Shown here: positions 1-11,369 of the stretch, piece after piece
How positions within the stretch are numbered: the first letter of the stretch is position 1
Layout of the letters: the number at the start of each line of letters is the position of its first letter
Origin: Bisporella sp. PMI_857
Lineage: Eukaryota > Ascomycota > Leotiomycetes > Helotiales > Helotiaceae
DNA length: 64,000 nucleotides
Assembly: GCA_021307315.1 (NCBI GenBank)
Contig: JAJSPD010000007.1
Location: 310,001 to 374,000, forward strand
Reading direction: 5' to 3'
Made by a program: the position numbers and the translations under genes
Notes under the pieces: generated by a model
Seen by the model: the letters and a program-made list of their open reading frames with translations, nothing else
Databases searched by the model: none
Told to the model about the DNA's origin: nothing

Positions 1-1343
1 GCTAGACGCGCCAGCCACAAGAATGGCTATAACGGTAAAAAAAACTGGATTCGAGACTCTCATTTGGTTAGATCACTACTCTCCTTGGATTATAGTGGAG
101 GCACTCGATATCAACAGGAAGGGACTAAGAAATTCTAGCATATTTCAGACTATCGTTCCTAGCAGCAGCATTGAAGCTAGCTGCGGTGATTCGCATTGTT
201 TAGACGCTGTGGTTTTTCAAAACCACCCGCAGCATCTCATCCAGGAGCGTTGGGGATATGATATGGTAGGATTCGTTCTCATCATCTCAATCATGACGCC
301 TGTAGCTGCTCTTTTCCTCACTTGCCAGTTGCGTATAAAGTTCAAGCAATATCTAACTTCGAGATATTTGCGTTTGAAGGTGGGAAGTTGTGGAGAAGGT
401 ACGGTTAACCAATAGAACACAGCTAATGGTAATGAATTGCGTTTATGTACCCAGGATGCAAATTGTGCTTCAGGATTTCAGTAAGTGTAGTAGCAGCAAC
501 AAACAAACCCAAAAAAATCGACGGCGAAAGCCAGTACAATCAGCATTTAGCAGCAATCTTAAAATGTGCATAGCGATTTAAAAATGACATAGATCTTATA
601 AGTATTACTCAACGTCAAACTTAACCAAACCATATGTCTGAAGCGCGCAATAACGAGACCTTTACTCTGGAGCAAGAGACCATATCGGCCCTCGAGTGGT
701 TTGCGCGCATGTCCTCAACGTGGGTAGCCAATTGTGAACTTAGCGGTGGGAAGTCTTGTAGTATCCTCCCTAGCTTAAAAAAATCTCATTACATTCTGCT
801 ATCATAATGATCTGAAATTATCAGCAACCAATAAGTACGCATTAGTCATTAAATCTCCTGCACCATTGTCGTGAGGCAATATGTATCATATCTCTGTAGT
901 GTACACATTTCGGCCTGCACTAACAGTCAAAACGCTAGCCACGTCCCATGAATCCAATCGAAGCCGCCAACGAAACATGCCATACATGGTGGGATGAATG
1001 TAAGAGAACGATATCCTTCTTGCAGTCAACAACAAATCGATATAGTACAAATATCTATCCTTATCCTCGTTACCTTCTCGCACTTCTCTTCTGCAATACT
1101 TCCCGCATCAACCTTTAGTTGAGTTGTGTTGCTATCCAGCAATATCTTATAGTGGCCATCTACCGTTTAAGTACTTAGGCCTACGAAGTATACCGTTGCT
1201 TGGCCGACAGTCAATGTATCAGCAATATTTTCAAGTTATAGGTTATATATTTTATGATGGCATCCCCTAGTTTCTTACATACGAGGGTCGTCAAGCGGCG
1301 GGAAGAGTTTCACTGAGCAGAACTCAGTTTCAAATCATCGTCG
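1..1343. other. Left-edge stretch with no supportable gene
   Basis: About 1.3 kb lies between the window edge and the 3' end of the protein kinase gene. The only sizeable open frame (23-415, plus, 130 codons) has one hydrophobic stretch near residues 80-100. It shows no recognisable motif and no convincing splice partners, so I do not call it a gene. The rest is AT-rich with many stops in all frames. It may include the kinase 3' UTR. Confidence 0.4.
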
Positions 1344-4300
1344 TCAATTCATGTCTTCAGATCCTGCCTCGACAATGATAGAGTTTCCAGAGTCTAAACT
1401 CTGCAGCGTATCTGCCGTTTCTGCTGTATCTGTACGAGGATGGCCATACTCCCATGGAACGGGTGCCGCTGATTGTGAGCTAAACTGATGGCCAGTAACC
1501 ATTGATTCGCGAAGCCTGACCTCGTGTTCTTGCTGTGACTGGAGAGGCAGCTCAGCACCCTGAGCCGGTGAAGTTTTATCCTGATCGTCCTGGTGCATAT
1601 GAACAACCACACTAGGAATGGGGGGTCCTTCGGAGCTTGCATGAGAAGGCACCTCCGCAATGGTATCCATCTCTGGGATCTCTGATCTGGCCCACTCAAC
1701 TATAGATGCGAGTGTATCAGCAACATCTTTCGCTTTTGGCCTCGTGTCGGGATCGATATCTAACACCTTTTCTACGAGATTGAGAACTTGCGCCAGACTT
1801 CCGTTAGGATTTATGGATATTGGAGGCTGGGACCGTAGCCTACTCATTTCGTCTTTTACGCCCGGCCGCACCACTGCTATCCTTTCCTTGGTGATGTAAA
1901 AAAAAGCCTCGTTTGCAGTGACGTTGTCGCCATACTCTGGTGATTGAAAGCGTGAGTTGTCGAAGTTTTGTCTAGCTGATGTGCCTCCGATTGTCCAGAC
2001 AAGGACTTCCATGAGCACGCAGCCGAATGACCAAATATCATAGGGCCGAGACAATCTCAAGCCGCCAGATTTACTTTGGTCATTAGATTTTTTTGGAACT
2101 TTACTTTCAGGTGCTGCGTAAGTAATTGTCCCACGAAATCGCTCTGTTGCTTCGCTAGGCATTCCTGTTCCTGAACGTTTGCTGTGAAATTTTCCGATTC
2201 CAAAGTCGGCAATCTGAAAAAGCCCATAGCTCGGCACAGGATTTCTGATTTGGCAGATCATGTCTTGTAAGAAGAATAAGATATTTTCAGGCTTGATGTC
2301 ATGATGGTAGCCAGAACCTTCTTGATTCTGCTCGGGAGTAGCAAAGTCGACGTCTAGAAACTCGGGTGTGATATTGGTCGCATTTTTGCGGGATTTCTTA
2401 TGGATTTCGCAGATGCCTCTCGCAAGACCCTCCATTTGACTCCAAATCCAAGCAAGGAACTCTTTATTCTTCTTTGAATTCGGCAACATGAAATCTTCGG
2501 GATCTTTGCGCCCCATGAAGTCTTTGAGATTACAGTCTGCAAGCGGAAAAAGAAAATGACAGTCTTCTCCTTTGTAGTATGTGCCTAGTAGTTTGATTAT
2601 GTGGTCGTGCTGTAGGTTCCCAAGCCCTTGTAGTATAAGTACTTCATTCTTGAACGCTTCGTTTGTTTTAGCCACATCGATCCGGCTTCGTCGAGCGACA
2701 ACCTTCATTGCAAGTTCGGGATTCTTTTCCTATAGATAGTAATCAGACGACTTTCTTTTTATCTTCTCCGATATCTGTTGAGTTACCTTTGGAGTCTGGT
2801 ATAGCTTTTGGTGACTCGGCTCAAGTCTGATTCTGTAGACAGTGCTATAAGCCCCAGTAGCTAGTTTCGTCTTTGTGAGGAAAGGGACAATTATATCCTC
2901 TTCAAATCTTTGAGATTGCCCAAGCACTTTAAAAGTAGCCGCCTGGAAAATCCATTGATCTTTATAGCAACAAGTATAAGCCGTAAGAAGGTCTTGGCGA
3001 AGCCATCGAGGTGGCTCACAGGGCAGTGGAAACTTGATTTCGCCGGACTCCTGATAGGAAAGCATGTGCTCAGGGAGTTGGAGATTAAACCCAGTATACA
3101 CACATAGTAAGAGTAGCAAGCGCGCATCGCGATACATCCTGTCAGCTAGCTTTCTCCTCCCTGATATATCGTTGGTCGATATCTTTAATCCAGCGCACTC
3201 GTCTTCAATCAGTTCGTGAAAAAGCTCGCGAGGGGTAAGCTCCTCCAGTTTGTCTTGGGGAATGTACCATGGTTTCTGGTTCGTAGAATTAACAAGCAGT
3301 GCCCTGTAACGTTCAATAGCATTTTTAGGTAGATGAATAGGCACCATCTTTTTGGTGACCTCCAATGTTCTTGTAATGCTGATGCTTAAGTTTGTATGAC
3401 CTTGTCGCTCATAAGATGCCGTGACTGTCTCTGTTTCTACCCAATCCTCGCAGCAAAACAAGCGACGAGTTTCGCGAATACTCTGGGCGTGGCTGTCACA
3501 AATACAGGTAATAGTACAAATACCTTGATCAAGGCGTAGCTCTTGATCAGGTTGGCAGTACTTTTCAGCGAAATATTTCTTTCCTTCTATTAGTGAGTAG
3601 TTTTCCTCAGGTTTTACTCTGTTGTTCAGGCTTATCAATGAATAGCTCTCTTGCTCCGTGTTTTCTTCGGTGTCATCGTTCTGAAGTTGAAGAATGTTCT
3701 TCTTAAAGCCCCGAATCCGTGTTTTGACCGTAACTTGCACAGACTGTGAGAATTGTGGCGATAAGGTATTGGATCGTGGAGGCGGTGAGGGCGCTTCAAA
3801 GGCAGATTCAGATTCGGAAAAATTCGAAAGAATTTGAGATCGAATGCTCACCGATCCAGTAGGACAAAGCGAAATATCTTCTACAAAGTCTGGAAATTGT
3901 GGTGATAAAGTATTTGATCGTAGAGGTGATGAGAACTCCTCAAAATTAGATACAGATTCGGTGGACCGTGAAAAAATTCGAGCTCGTAGGCTCTTCGATT
4001 CAGTTGAATTAGGTAAATTATCTGGCTGTTCGCTGGGAAGCCTTGTAGTGTCAAGAGATGTTTGTGAGGTTAAGCTATTGGACGGGCCAGTAGGTGCTTT
4101 CTGGATGCTTAGAGAATTGTTTACAGGAATTGGTGTCTCTTCAACGCCATCAGCATTTATAATATAGTTGGACATATAGGCAGATGGTTGCGACGTTCTA
4201 ATCTCCGGCAGTGATTTTGAAGGAGGAGTTCCAGGCATTTGACTAGGTAAATGGCTAGGCAGAGTCTCAGAAAGTGGGCGTGAGCCTGCTGTGACAAATC

Positions 4301-4400
4301 AGAACCAAAACAGCCGATCGAGTAAGAATAATTGTTCAGAATACGTACTGTTATATCCAAATATTTGGCCTTTATGCCACCACCTGCAGCAAAACTTCAT
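1344..4400 (-). CDS. Serine/threonine protein kinase with long unrecognised N-terminal region
   Basis: Model of three exons: 4400-4349, 4288-2787 and 2729-1344 (introns of 60 and 57 nt), giving 979 aa. The second junction is firm, because splicing at 2786/2730 restores the glycine-loop-to-lysine stretch. The short first exon (17 codons) is predicted from a good donor and acceptor; otherwise translation would start at 4238. Kinase domain about 490-870: glycine loop ATGAYSTVY, beta-3 lysine in AMKVVARRS (about 527), HHDIKPEN catalytic loop (Asp about 662, with His replacing the Arg of HRD), DFG in IADFGIGKF (about 693) and AAPE. All core catalytic residues are present, so it should be active. 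Residues 1-220 are Ser/Pro-rich with a duplicated block around RSNTLSPQF. Residues about 240-480 form a Cys- and Leu-containing region that I do not recognise. A disordered tail follows the kinase domain. The substrate is unknown. Confidence 0.85.
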
Positions 4401-4831
4401 TTGGACTCACACTTGGAGTGAAATGATGATTGCTGATTTTTCGGCTTTAGATTCTGCACAAGAAATACCTTTTTCATCGTTTTCAGTATAAGGGGAGCTC
4501 CCAGCCGTGTGAGCCTCATTCTGCAGCCTGTGGAGGCTTTGCAAAGTAACATCTCCACTGATGCTTACCTCTGCTAGGATGTCCGTGTCTTAGATGCCTT
4601 CCTCCCATCTCAGCGAATAGGGTCTAATCTCACCCCTATCATGTACATATTACGGGTTTAGGTCATCCATCCATGCATGAGGAAAGAGACTCTGCTTTAT
4701 GCGTATGGTCAAAGCGGTGTAGGTTGTGTTGCAAGTGCTGAGCCTCTAGTTCGTTAGCTACGGCGAGAGATCGACGTACCTATTGCCTAGAGCCAGTATA
4801 GAATCGAGGTTCATGCCAATCAGCATCGAGA

Positions 4832-7033
4832 TTAGCAGAGCGAAAGTATGCCGTTCCTGGACTCGAACGGTTCTAATTTGCCATGATACCTTATACTTGT
4901 TGTTACACAAGAATTAGATGGGTCATGTACACTACCCGATGACGACACCACGGTCGGGCGTTGTAGCCACCCCTCTTCCCGCCATTTTGTCCAATTGATC
5001 CAGCAGTACCAAATGAAAATGATCATAAGCGTCAAGGGTAATGAGACAACTACAATAAGCCACCAATTGTCGGTAAGTTCGAGCAGTCTTCCATTATCTG
5101 ATTGTTTAACAAACTGTGTTGAAAAGAAGCCCTGTCATCATTAGAATCGACCACTAGTTTCGCTAGATATCATATTAACTTACCGTCACAACTGTGGTAG
5201 GAAGGAAAGTAATGGTTATAAGTGTGATAACTTTTACCGCAGCCGCATCTTTAGTTCCTTTTTCGGTGAGTGCCCGCATGGCGGTGTTCTCTTCCCGCGA
5301 TTCTTGTGCAATGATTGCAAGAGCCTTGCTGTTTTCCTCTGCGATTTTCGCATTTTCATAGTCCAGCAGATCTGATAACTGAACACAAATTAGCTTGACA
5401 ATACCACTGCTTTTGGCTGAGTTTTACCAGTGAAGCCGTTCCCTGAACAGTTTTCAAAAGCGTTTTCACCTTCTTCCGGTATAATTCAATCTCACGAAGA
5501 CTTGTTGTCAGCCTGGACAAGACAACATCGCGTTTTCCAACACTAGTGTTAGCTTGCATGAGTGTATATTCTTGTAGAATAGTAGAAACTGTATCGGAGC
5601 TAGCATCGAAGATTGTCAATAGATCAAGTACTTTGTCTTCCACTACTTTCAATATTTGGCGATCTTCGAAATTGATGTCGAAATCGATGAGTGTTGAGAG
5701 CTTTCCCTTTCCCACATTTGCAGCTACAACTCTGCTTGACTGTTCTGTAGCACGCTCAACAAGGCTTTTGATATACCACCTCCATTTAGCCAAGGCACAT
5801 GGAATGAAAATACTGTGAAGTTCAAAAGGGTTGTTGAAGTGTGTGGTTCCATCATGTCCATCCAACTCTTTCATATGAATCTTTAATTCATCTTCAAGGC
5901 CTATAGATGGTGAAATCAAAACCCATGTCTGCTTTCCACAATCGTACTTTTGGTAAAATGCACTCTGACGAACAGACCATGGTTCTTTTTCAGCACTATA
6001 CCCATTAAGTTCAACATATCGCAAGCCATAAGCACATTCTTGAATATTAGTTACAGATTGCACCATTTGGATTGAAAAGTTCATACCATATGCTGGGAAA
6101 CGATTATCGCTTGACCCTTCTTGATCCTCATTGTCATTGTATCGAAATCGGCAATGAGGAGGCCCGATATCAGTCTCTCGTTTCTTCCAGCCGAACGACA
6201 TTACAAAGTCATCGAAACCTTCGAAAACTTTATGAGAATGACAAAGAGTATTAAAAAGTGATTTGGTAACTAGTAGAGGACTATTGGAGTTTTTCTGTCG
6301 TACGATGCTAAAAGCCATCAGCAAAGAATCATTGCTAGGGAAACAAGAATACTCACAAGGCATGAATAATGTGTGTGTCCTATCGTCATTAATTGTGATA
6401 TAGAGGAATGAAAGGAGGCATATTAAAGACATCTACATACTCTGCATCTTGCAATTTCCCATAAACGCTCGGCAGAATTGTCGTCGATTGTCTCATCACG
6501 TTGTTCATCCATGTCCTGTTCCATTCTCTCTTTTGCAACACAGAACTCGAGCCATGATCTTTCCCCTTTCTCCATAAACAGTTTTGTCTGGACATATCGA
6601 TAGGATGTTCTATCGTGCAAAGGTATGTACAACGAAGAGCTGATACTTTCGGATTTCGAATCAAAACTAGTGGCGTGGTGGCATGCATGTTTTCTTTTAG
6701 TCATTTTCGTAAAGGCTCGGTAGTCATTGTCTCGATCAAATACTGTAAAGCTTGAATTTCGAACTTGCTTTGAGTTCTTGTAGATACTGCCGAGATGGTA
6801 TTCTCGGGAGGATAATAATGGTGTGGTGACTTGCCCAGTTTGAGCGTCCTAAAGTGTGTAAGGTTGACAGTCCCAATATTGACAAGGCTAAATGAAAAAA
6901 GTTTTGCCAAAGAGGACCGAGCCTTACTTACCCAGCGATCAGAAATGAGGATGTTGTGTTTTTCATTATTATGCAGTGCCCCTAGGGGCTGTGCTGGATC
7001 TTGTTTATGTAAGACATGCAGAACGCCACGGCT
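4832..7033 (-). CDS. CorA-like transporter-domain membrane protein (5' end uncertain)
   Basis: Reconstructed from exons 7033-6932, 6848-6441, 6351-5428, 5378-5184 and 5131-4832; introns are 83, 89, 49 and 52 nt and all junctions are in phase 0. The product resembles the fungal CorA-like transporter-domain family. Visible marks are a central block with YVELNG and PWSVRQSAFY, then DFDINFEDRQ, a coiled coil, and two C-terminal membrane helices: one around TITFLPTTVVTGFFSTQF and one around WWLIVVVSLPLTLMIIFIWY. The GMN signature of true CorA magnesium channels is absent, so magnesium transport should not be assumed. The first exon has no ATG: either another 5' exon exists or translation begins at an internal ATG such as 6704. 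The gene follows the kinase gene in the same orientation and is divergent from the small gene at 7159. Confidence 0.72.
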
Positions 7034-7158
7034 CTATGCACCTCTGTGCATGTGGCATTTTCCTGATGGCCTCTTCTGCCAGCTGGACAATATGCGTGGC
7101 ATGTACTGTATCTATAACTTTAGAGTAGATATCTCCAACCTTCTTCCAATATAGCAAA

Positions 7159-7520
7159 ATGGACAGAACATTATCATCTCAAAAACACCATCAAAACACT
7201 CCAAGTAGTGTGCTTCAAACTATCCCTAATAAATATCTTGATGAGTACAAGCTAAAGGCCTTGTTGGAGCGACTATTTGGTAGCGGTTGCTTTAAGATCC
7301 AGGTGAGAACATATTCTCATCTATTGCTACAATAATACAGATAATTCAAGGAAAAAGGATGACCAAAGCTAACCTTCGGAAAGAATAAAGCAGGAGAATG
7401 GACCATAAAAGCACAGCGTGCTCTTACGGATGTAAGCATCGATCGGCAGAACATGAAAGTGGCAGTCTAACATAAAGTCAGGCTGAAATTGAGAGTACGG
7501 AACAACCAGGGCAATACTGA
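7159..7520 (+). CDS. Small 81-aa intron-split protein of unknown function
   Basis: Three exons, 7159-7302, 7369-7431 and 7482-7520 (introns of 66 and 50 nt, GT-AG, phase 0), give an 81-aa product. The central part reads KYLDEYKLKALLERLFG, then GEWTIKAQRALTD and AEIES. It looks like a compact alpha/beta fold with a charged amphipathic helix. I recall similar short fungal proteins ending in an ALT-x-x-E(I) pattern but cannot name a family. It is too short and too split to appear as a normal open frame. Its start lies about 125 bp from the first supported exon of the divergent CorA-like gene, suggesting a shared promoter. The model rests on splice logic and frame continuity only. Confidence 0.5.
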
Positions 7521-8614
7521 GAAGGTGGCAGAGCTTCAAGAAAGGTCTGGATTAGGGTCTAGCAGGACTTTCGGCAGAAAAGAAGCTCGAACGAGGCTGG
7601 GACAATCTCTCCGAGGAATTTCAGAGAGTATCAACAACTTATGCTGTTCGTGAAAGTTGATTTGATGAAAAGGATAGTTTATAGATAGAGCAAGGCTGGA
7701 CGCATAATTCTAATCCTTGATCCATCGAGTTTGATCCGGCTTATATAATAACTCATGCTCGCCATGTGATTGGAGGCAGAAAAACGGGGTTATAGTGTCA
7801 ACTCCTAATTCTTGTTCGCTAGCTTTACTTCTGACATTAGAGAAATTTCAATTGGCATGTGGTAAACTATGAATCCAAGGGAATTTTGTTTGGTCAAAAT
7901 GAATGAATTGTAATAAAGCGAAAGGCTTAATACCTGTGCTAGACATCAGGCCCCAATACCTCCGCCCGAAGAGAAGCTGCGTGACATAGGGAAGCTTTCT
8001 GGCTGAGGCATCAAGAAATAAACCTCATAAACCTTACACTACCTGTAACGCCAATATAACTTAATAGGAGATCCACCTAGAATTAGATTGTAATCTCATC
8101 ATCAACGCCAGAAACATCACTAGATACTTGCAAATCTGTGTACACCCCTGCCACGTTATCATGCATAACAGCGCTGACTCGGGTGGTCGTGCTTTAGCGC
8201 AGGTCATCCTTCATTCGTAGTGAAAGACCTCCAAATAGAGGATCTTGCTCGTGACTATCTCCTTTTTTATATATTAATAGCTATATTCCAAGACTGCGTC
8301 TGAAAGCTTTAAGATCAGTAGTATGTGCGGTGAATTGCTATAGAGTTATAAATGTTGTCAAACGTGTCACACCGAAGTATTTGGCGTCTTAAATCCAAGA
8401 TTGTCACATATAGATGAAATCGCTCTGTTATTTTCTAGACACTTGCATAAATGGCCAACAGTCAAGATAGATGCAATTTAATTTCCACTAGATCGGGATG
8501 AGCTTAATGAATTCAGCATATTCCTCTGTATAATTCTGGCTACGTCCTATTTTGTAATCTAACACATCCCGTCTCCGCCAATATTTACTATCTTACATAC
8601 TATTTCAACAAACC
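7521..8614. other. Intergenic, no gene seen
   Basis: About 1.1 kb of AT-rich sequence with frequent stops on both strands. It separates the small plus-strand gene from the 3' end of the SQ/TQ-rich gene. No repeat, RNA gene or clear regulatory element was recognised. Confidence 0.4.
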
Positions 8615-9828
8615 CTACTTCGTAAACCCCCGCCGAATCCCGAAAGCTTCTAACGGGTCTTTGAAACAATTTCTTTCCCTAGCTGGCCGAGCAGGGTTCA
8701 AGACAGCTGAGCTTCGAGGTCCGGATTGAAGGTCCTGAGCGCCGGCATGGAGCTGTCGAGGAACGGATGAAGCAGTTGAGATTCTAGCAGTCAAATTGAT
8801 GGATGGCGGTGGTTGTATTTGCTTATATTGACTAAGCCGACTGTTCTCCTCAGCATTTATCTTCGTATTTGCTCTTTGAGGGCTTGCTTGAGCCGTAACT
8901 TGTGAGACTTTTCGAGATGACGTCTGAATGCTTTTTTGAGGAGCGGCTGTTGTGGAAGCAGGAACTCGAGATGTAGATGCTTGAGAAGTAATTAATTTTG
9001 GAGTGGATACCTGAGACCTTGTTTGAGGAATGGATGTTTGGGGAGTAGTTGGCTTTGAAGTAGATGTCTGGGAACTGGATGCCTGAGATGTCATTGGTGA
9101 ATTTGTCACAGTGCGCTTCTGCTTCTTTGGTGGCCCAGATTGAGTGAAGACACCAGGCCGTTTAGCGGTAATCGGAGGTGGAATTATTGCAAATTTGATT
9201 TTGTTGTTTGAAGTATTTGTGTCTGGTGTGGTGGGCTGCTGCGGTTCCTTTTTGTCTTGGTTTATGACTGGTATCTGTTCAGTCTGGATATTGCTTGGTG
9301 TGCCGGCTACTTCAGAGCTAGTGAGTACTTGTTCTGGTAAGTCTCAGAATAGATAGCTTACTGGGACGAGGAAAGGCCGCAAGATGTGGAAGAATAGGTC
9401 TCTTGTCCTTTGGCAAGTCTCTCAACACAATCATACTTTGTACTGCAGGGATGTCAAAATCACTTTACAGCGTACTTCGGAGTACAATACTCACAAACTT
9501 TCCAGTAGATCATATAAACAGTAGTCCACTCAATAACAAGAAGATCCTTGATATCTACTGGTCCACATTCCTCTTCGATCATGTCCTCCACACCCTCCAT
9601 ATAACCCTCTCGTGACACGCGCGAAAGTGAAGTTTCAAAGTATTTGGCCATATCGATATTCTTGAGAGCCCATTTTTTGCCATGCAGATCTCTGATTGTG
9701 ATTGCTCCAAGTTCTCTCGCTTTCTCGATCTGGCTGGCAAGCCATGCCCGCGGCGACGACAGGAGAGGCAGACTCATCATGCAGTGATGTTGTGATGTCA
9801 ACTGAGGTTTGGATGAAAAACAATACAA
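8615..9828 (-). CDS. Hypothetical nuclear-type protein with SQ/TQ-rich tail
   Basis: Exons 9828-9491, 9442-9362 and 9317-8615 (introns of 48 and 44 nt) join in frame to give 373 aa. Residues about 17-115 are ordered and acidic-helical, with the segments AWLASQIEKARELGAI, WALKNIDMAKYFE and EGYMEGVEDMIEE. Next comes a short linker, a basic cluster PPKKQKR that could be a nuclear localisation signal, and a low-complexity tail with many SQ, TQ, TS and PQ pairs. Clustered SQ/TQ sites are typical of ATM/ATR-family kinase targets, but here the composition alone suggests that. An alternative start is the MM pair at about 9780. I recognise no family. The 44-nt intron is near the minimum size, so that junction is the weakest. 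Confidence 0.6.
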
Positions 9829-10676
9829 GCAAGGCTTATTTAAGGGTAATGTGCAAGATTCAATGACGAGATCTTTTTTTTAATTTGTTGCAAAATTCAT
9901 GTTGTTTGCTTCGTGGTTTGCGGATAAGCACTTCTTGTTTCGGAAGGGTGCAGACAAAGCCGTTACCATAGTACTTTCTGTCGCCGCCTCAACAAAGTAT
10001 TTTAACCTAATGAATCCGAGAAATATCATTCTGGAGTATTGTGAACAATGTGGTCGTGATATTCAAGTCATAGCCGGGTCTTCTGAGGACAGTGATAGCT
10101 CCAATGAACCCTCAAACTGCATTTGCTGATAGTGAACATGCACTATGTGCTTGTTCATATAGAATAGAGAAGAAAAGGCTATGATATACATAATCTCATA
10201 CTCAAAGCCATCATACTTTGGGAGATACAGTGAACACACCGGATATGCTGAACCTCCTTTGTGACATTAAATATATCCCTGATTCAAGATAATTGCGAAC
10301 GCTATCTTGAGTCTCAGAAGTCGGATGTCCATTGGCTCAGGCGTCGAGCTTATCGAGACACCAGGTGCAATGCACAGCACGACATACAGAAGAGTGTTCA
10401 ATGAAGTTCCGGATACTCATACTTCAAACGGTAATAAGAAAGCTGACATGAAAGGAGAGATGACGCTGTGACGTATGGAATAATGATATCTTTATCCATC
10501 CACTCTGAGCCAATGAGAATTACACGAGCGGTGAGACAGACCTACTTCACAAGCCAAAGTCCATCTCAGGCTCATGAATACATTGCTACTGCAGCCGTAG
10601 CCGTAGCTTTCTGAACACTCATCCTACTAATTGAGATCTCTGTAACATCTTACAACTCAGCAAATGGCAAGGCGCA
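9829..10676. other. Intergenic with one small doubtful ORF
   Basis: About 850 bp between two minus-strand genes. A 76-codon plus-strand frame (9899-10129) contains a CEQCGRD stretch and an acidic end, but it has no partner exons or recognisable motif. I regard it as probably non-coding. Otherwise nothing was seen. Confidence 0.35.
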
Positions 10677-11369
10677 TCATACACATCCAACCTCATCCTT
10701 CCACCCTATCGGTATCAATGCCGCAGCCACATTCCCCGTCCCCCGCTCCGTAGCCAAAAGATTAAACTGTGCACTCGCATTCCTTGTATCCGCGACCTCA
10801 ACCCTAATGCCCAACCCACCAAGATACCGCCTCGTCTCCATACTTAACGGCCGCACCTCCTTACCCATCCCAATAATCAGCAGGTCAGGCTTCGGCCACA
10901 CCAGATCCAAGACTCCCCAGGCATCGTCGCCGATCTCAAACTGTCCTTTCTGGTTGAAAACCCGCTTGTCAGAAGACCATGGCGACCAGCCGAAGGCCTC
11001 GCCGCTCACGAGGAGCGCACCTTTCCCGCCATCGATCTTGACCCCAGAGTTCAGGTGGAAGCCATCCCAGACGCAGGCATCGATGGAGGTGGAAGGCGCG
11101 GGCATGCTGCCGAGGACATTCATGGAGCCGAAGTCTGTTTGGGTGTCTTCGGTCGATGCGGGCCCTCTATCGCGGGTGCGTGGGAAGTTAGGTGAGAGAT
11201 TAGGTCTCGAGATGCGGCTGGTCGCGCAGAGGCGGTTGTGAGAGGAGAAGGCGCGTCTATTGGCGTAGAGGCATGTTGGCGTTCGGAGAGGAGGAGAGAA
11301 GAGGAAGGCCTGTAGGTCGCTGATTGTTGGGCGTGCCACTGCCGATGAGAGGCTACGTAAGGGAGGCAT
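10677..11369 (-). CDS. NDUFAF3: Mitochondrial complex I assembly factor NDUFAF3-like (DUF498/Mth938 fold)
   Basis: Single exon. The start at 11369 (MPPLRSLSS...) gives 230 aa with a Ser/Arg-rich, acid-poor N-terminus typical of a mitochondrial presequence; an upstream ATG at 11399 adds ten residues. The C-terminal half, from about residue 100, carries the DUF498 family marks: GVKIDGGKGALLVSGEAFGW, then WPKPDLLIIGMGKEVRPLS, RRYLGGLGIRVEV and NLLATERGTGNVAAALIP. Family members such as human NDUFAF3 help early assembly of respiratory complex I in the matrix. The extended loop between presequence and domain (residues 45-95) is less conserved in character. Confidence in the family is high. The exact role in this fungus is inferred. 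Confidence 0.88.
   Translation of the reverse strand: MPPLRSLSSAVARPTISDLQAFLFSPPLRTPTCLYANRRAFSSHNRLCATSRISRPNLSPNFPRTRDRGPASTEDTQTDFGSMNVLGSMPAPSTSIDACVWDGFHLNSGVKIDGGKGALLVSGEAFGWSPWSSDKRVFNQKGQFEIGDDAWGVLDLVWPKPDLLIIGMGKEVRPLSMETRRYLGGLGIRVEVADTRNASAQFNLLATERGTGNVAAALIPIGWKDEVGCV

Noticed and set aside
7081..7158. Minus-strand helical frame reading VGDIYSKVIDTVHATHIV
   Set aside because: Could be a further CorA-like 5' exon, but no phase-consistent splice joins it to the exon at 7033 and it has no start codon; left out of the model.
10807..11241. Plus-strand 144-codon frame
   Set aside because: Antisense to the NDUFAF3-like gene, which has clear family motifs.
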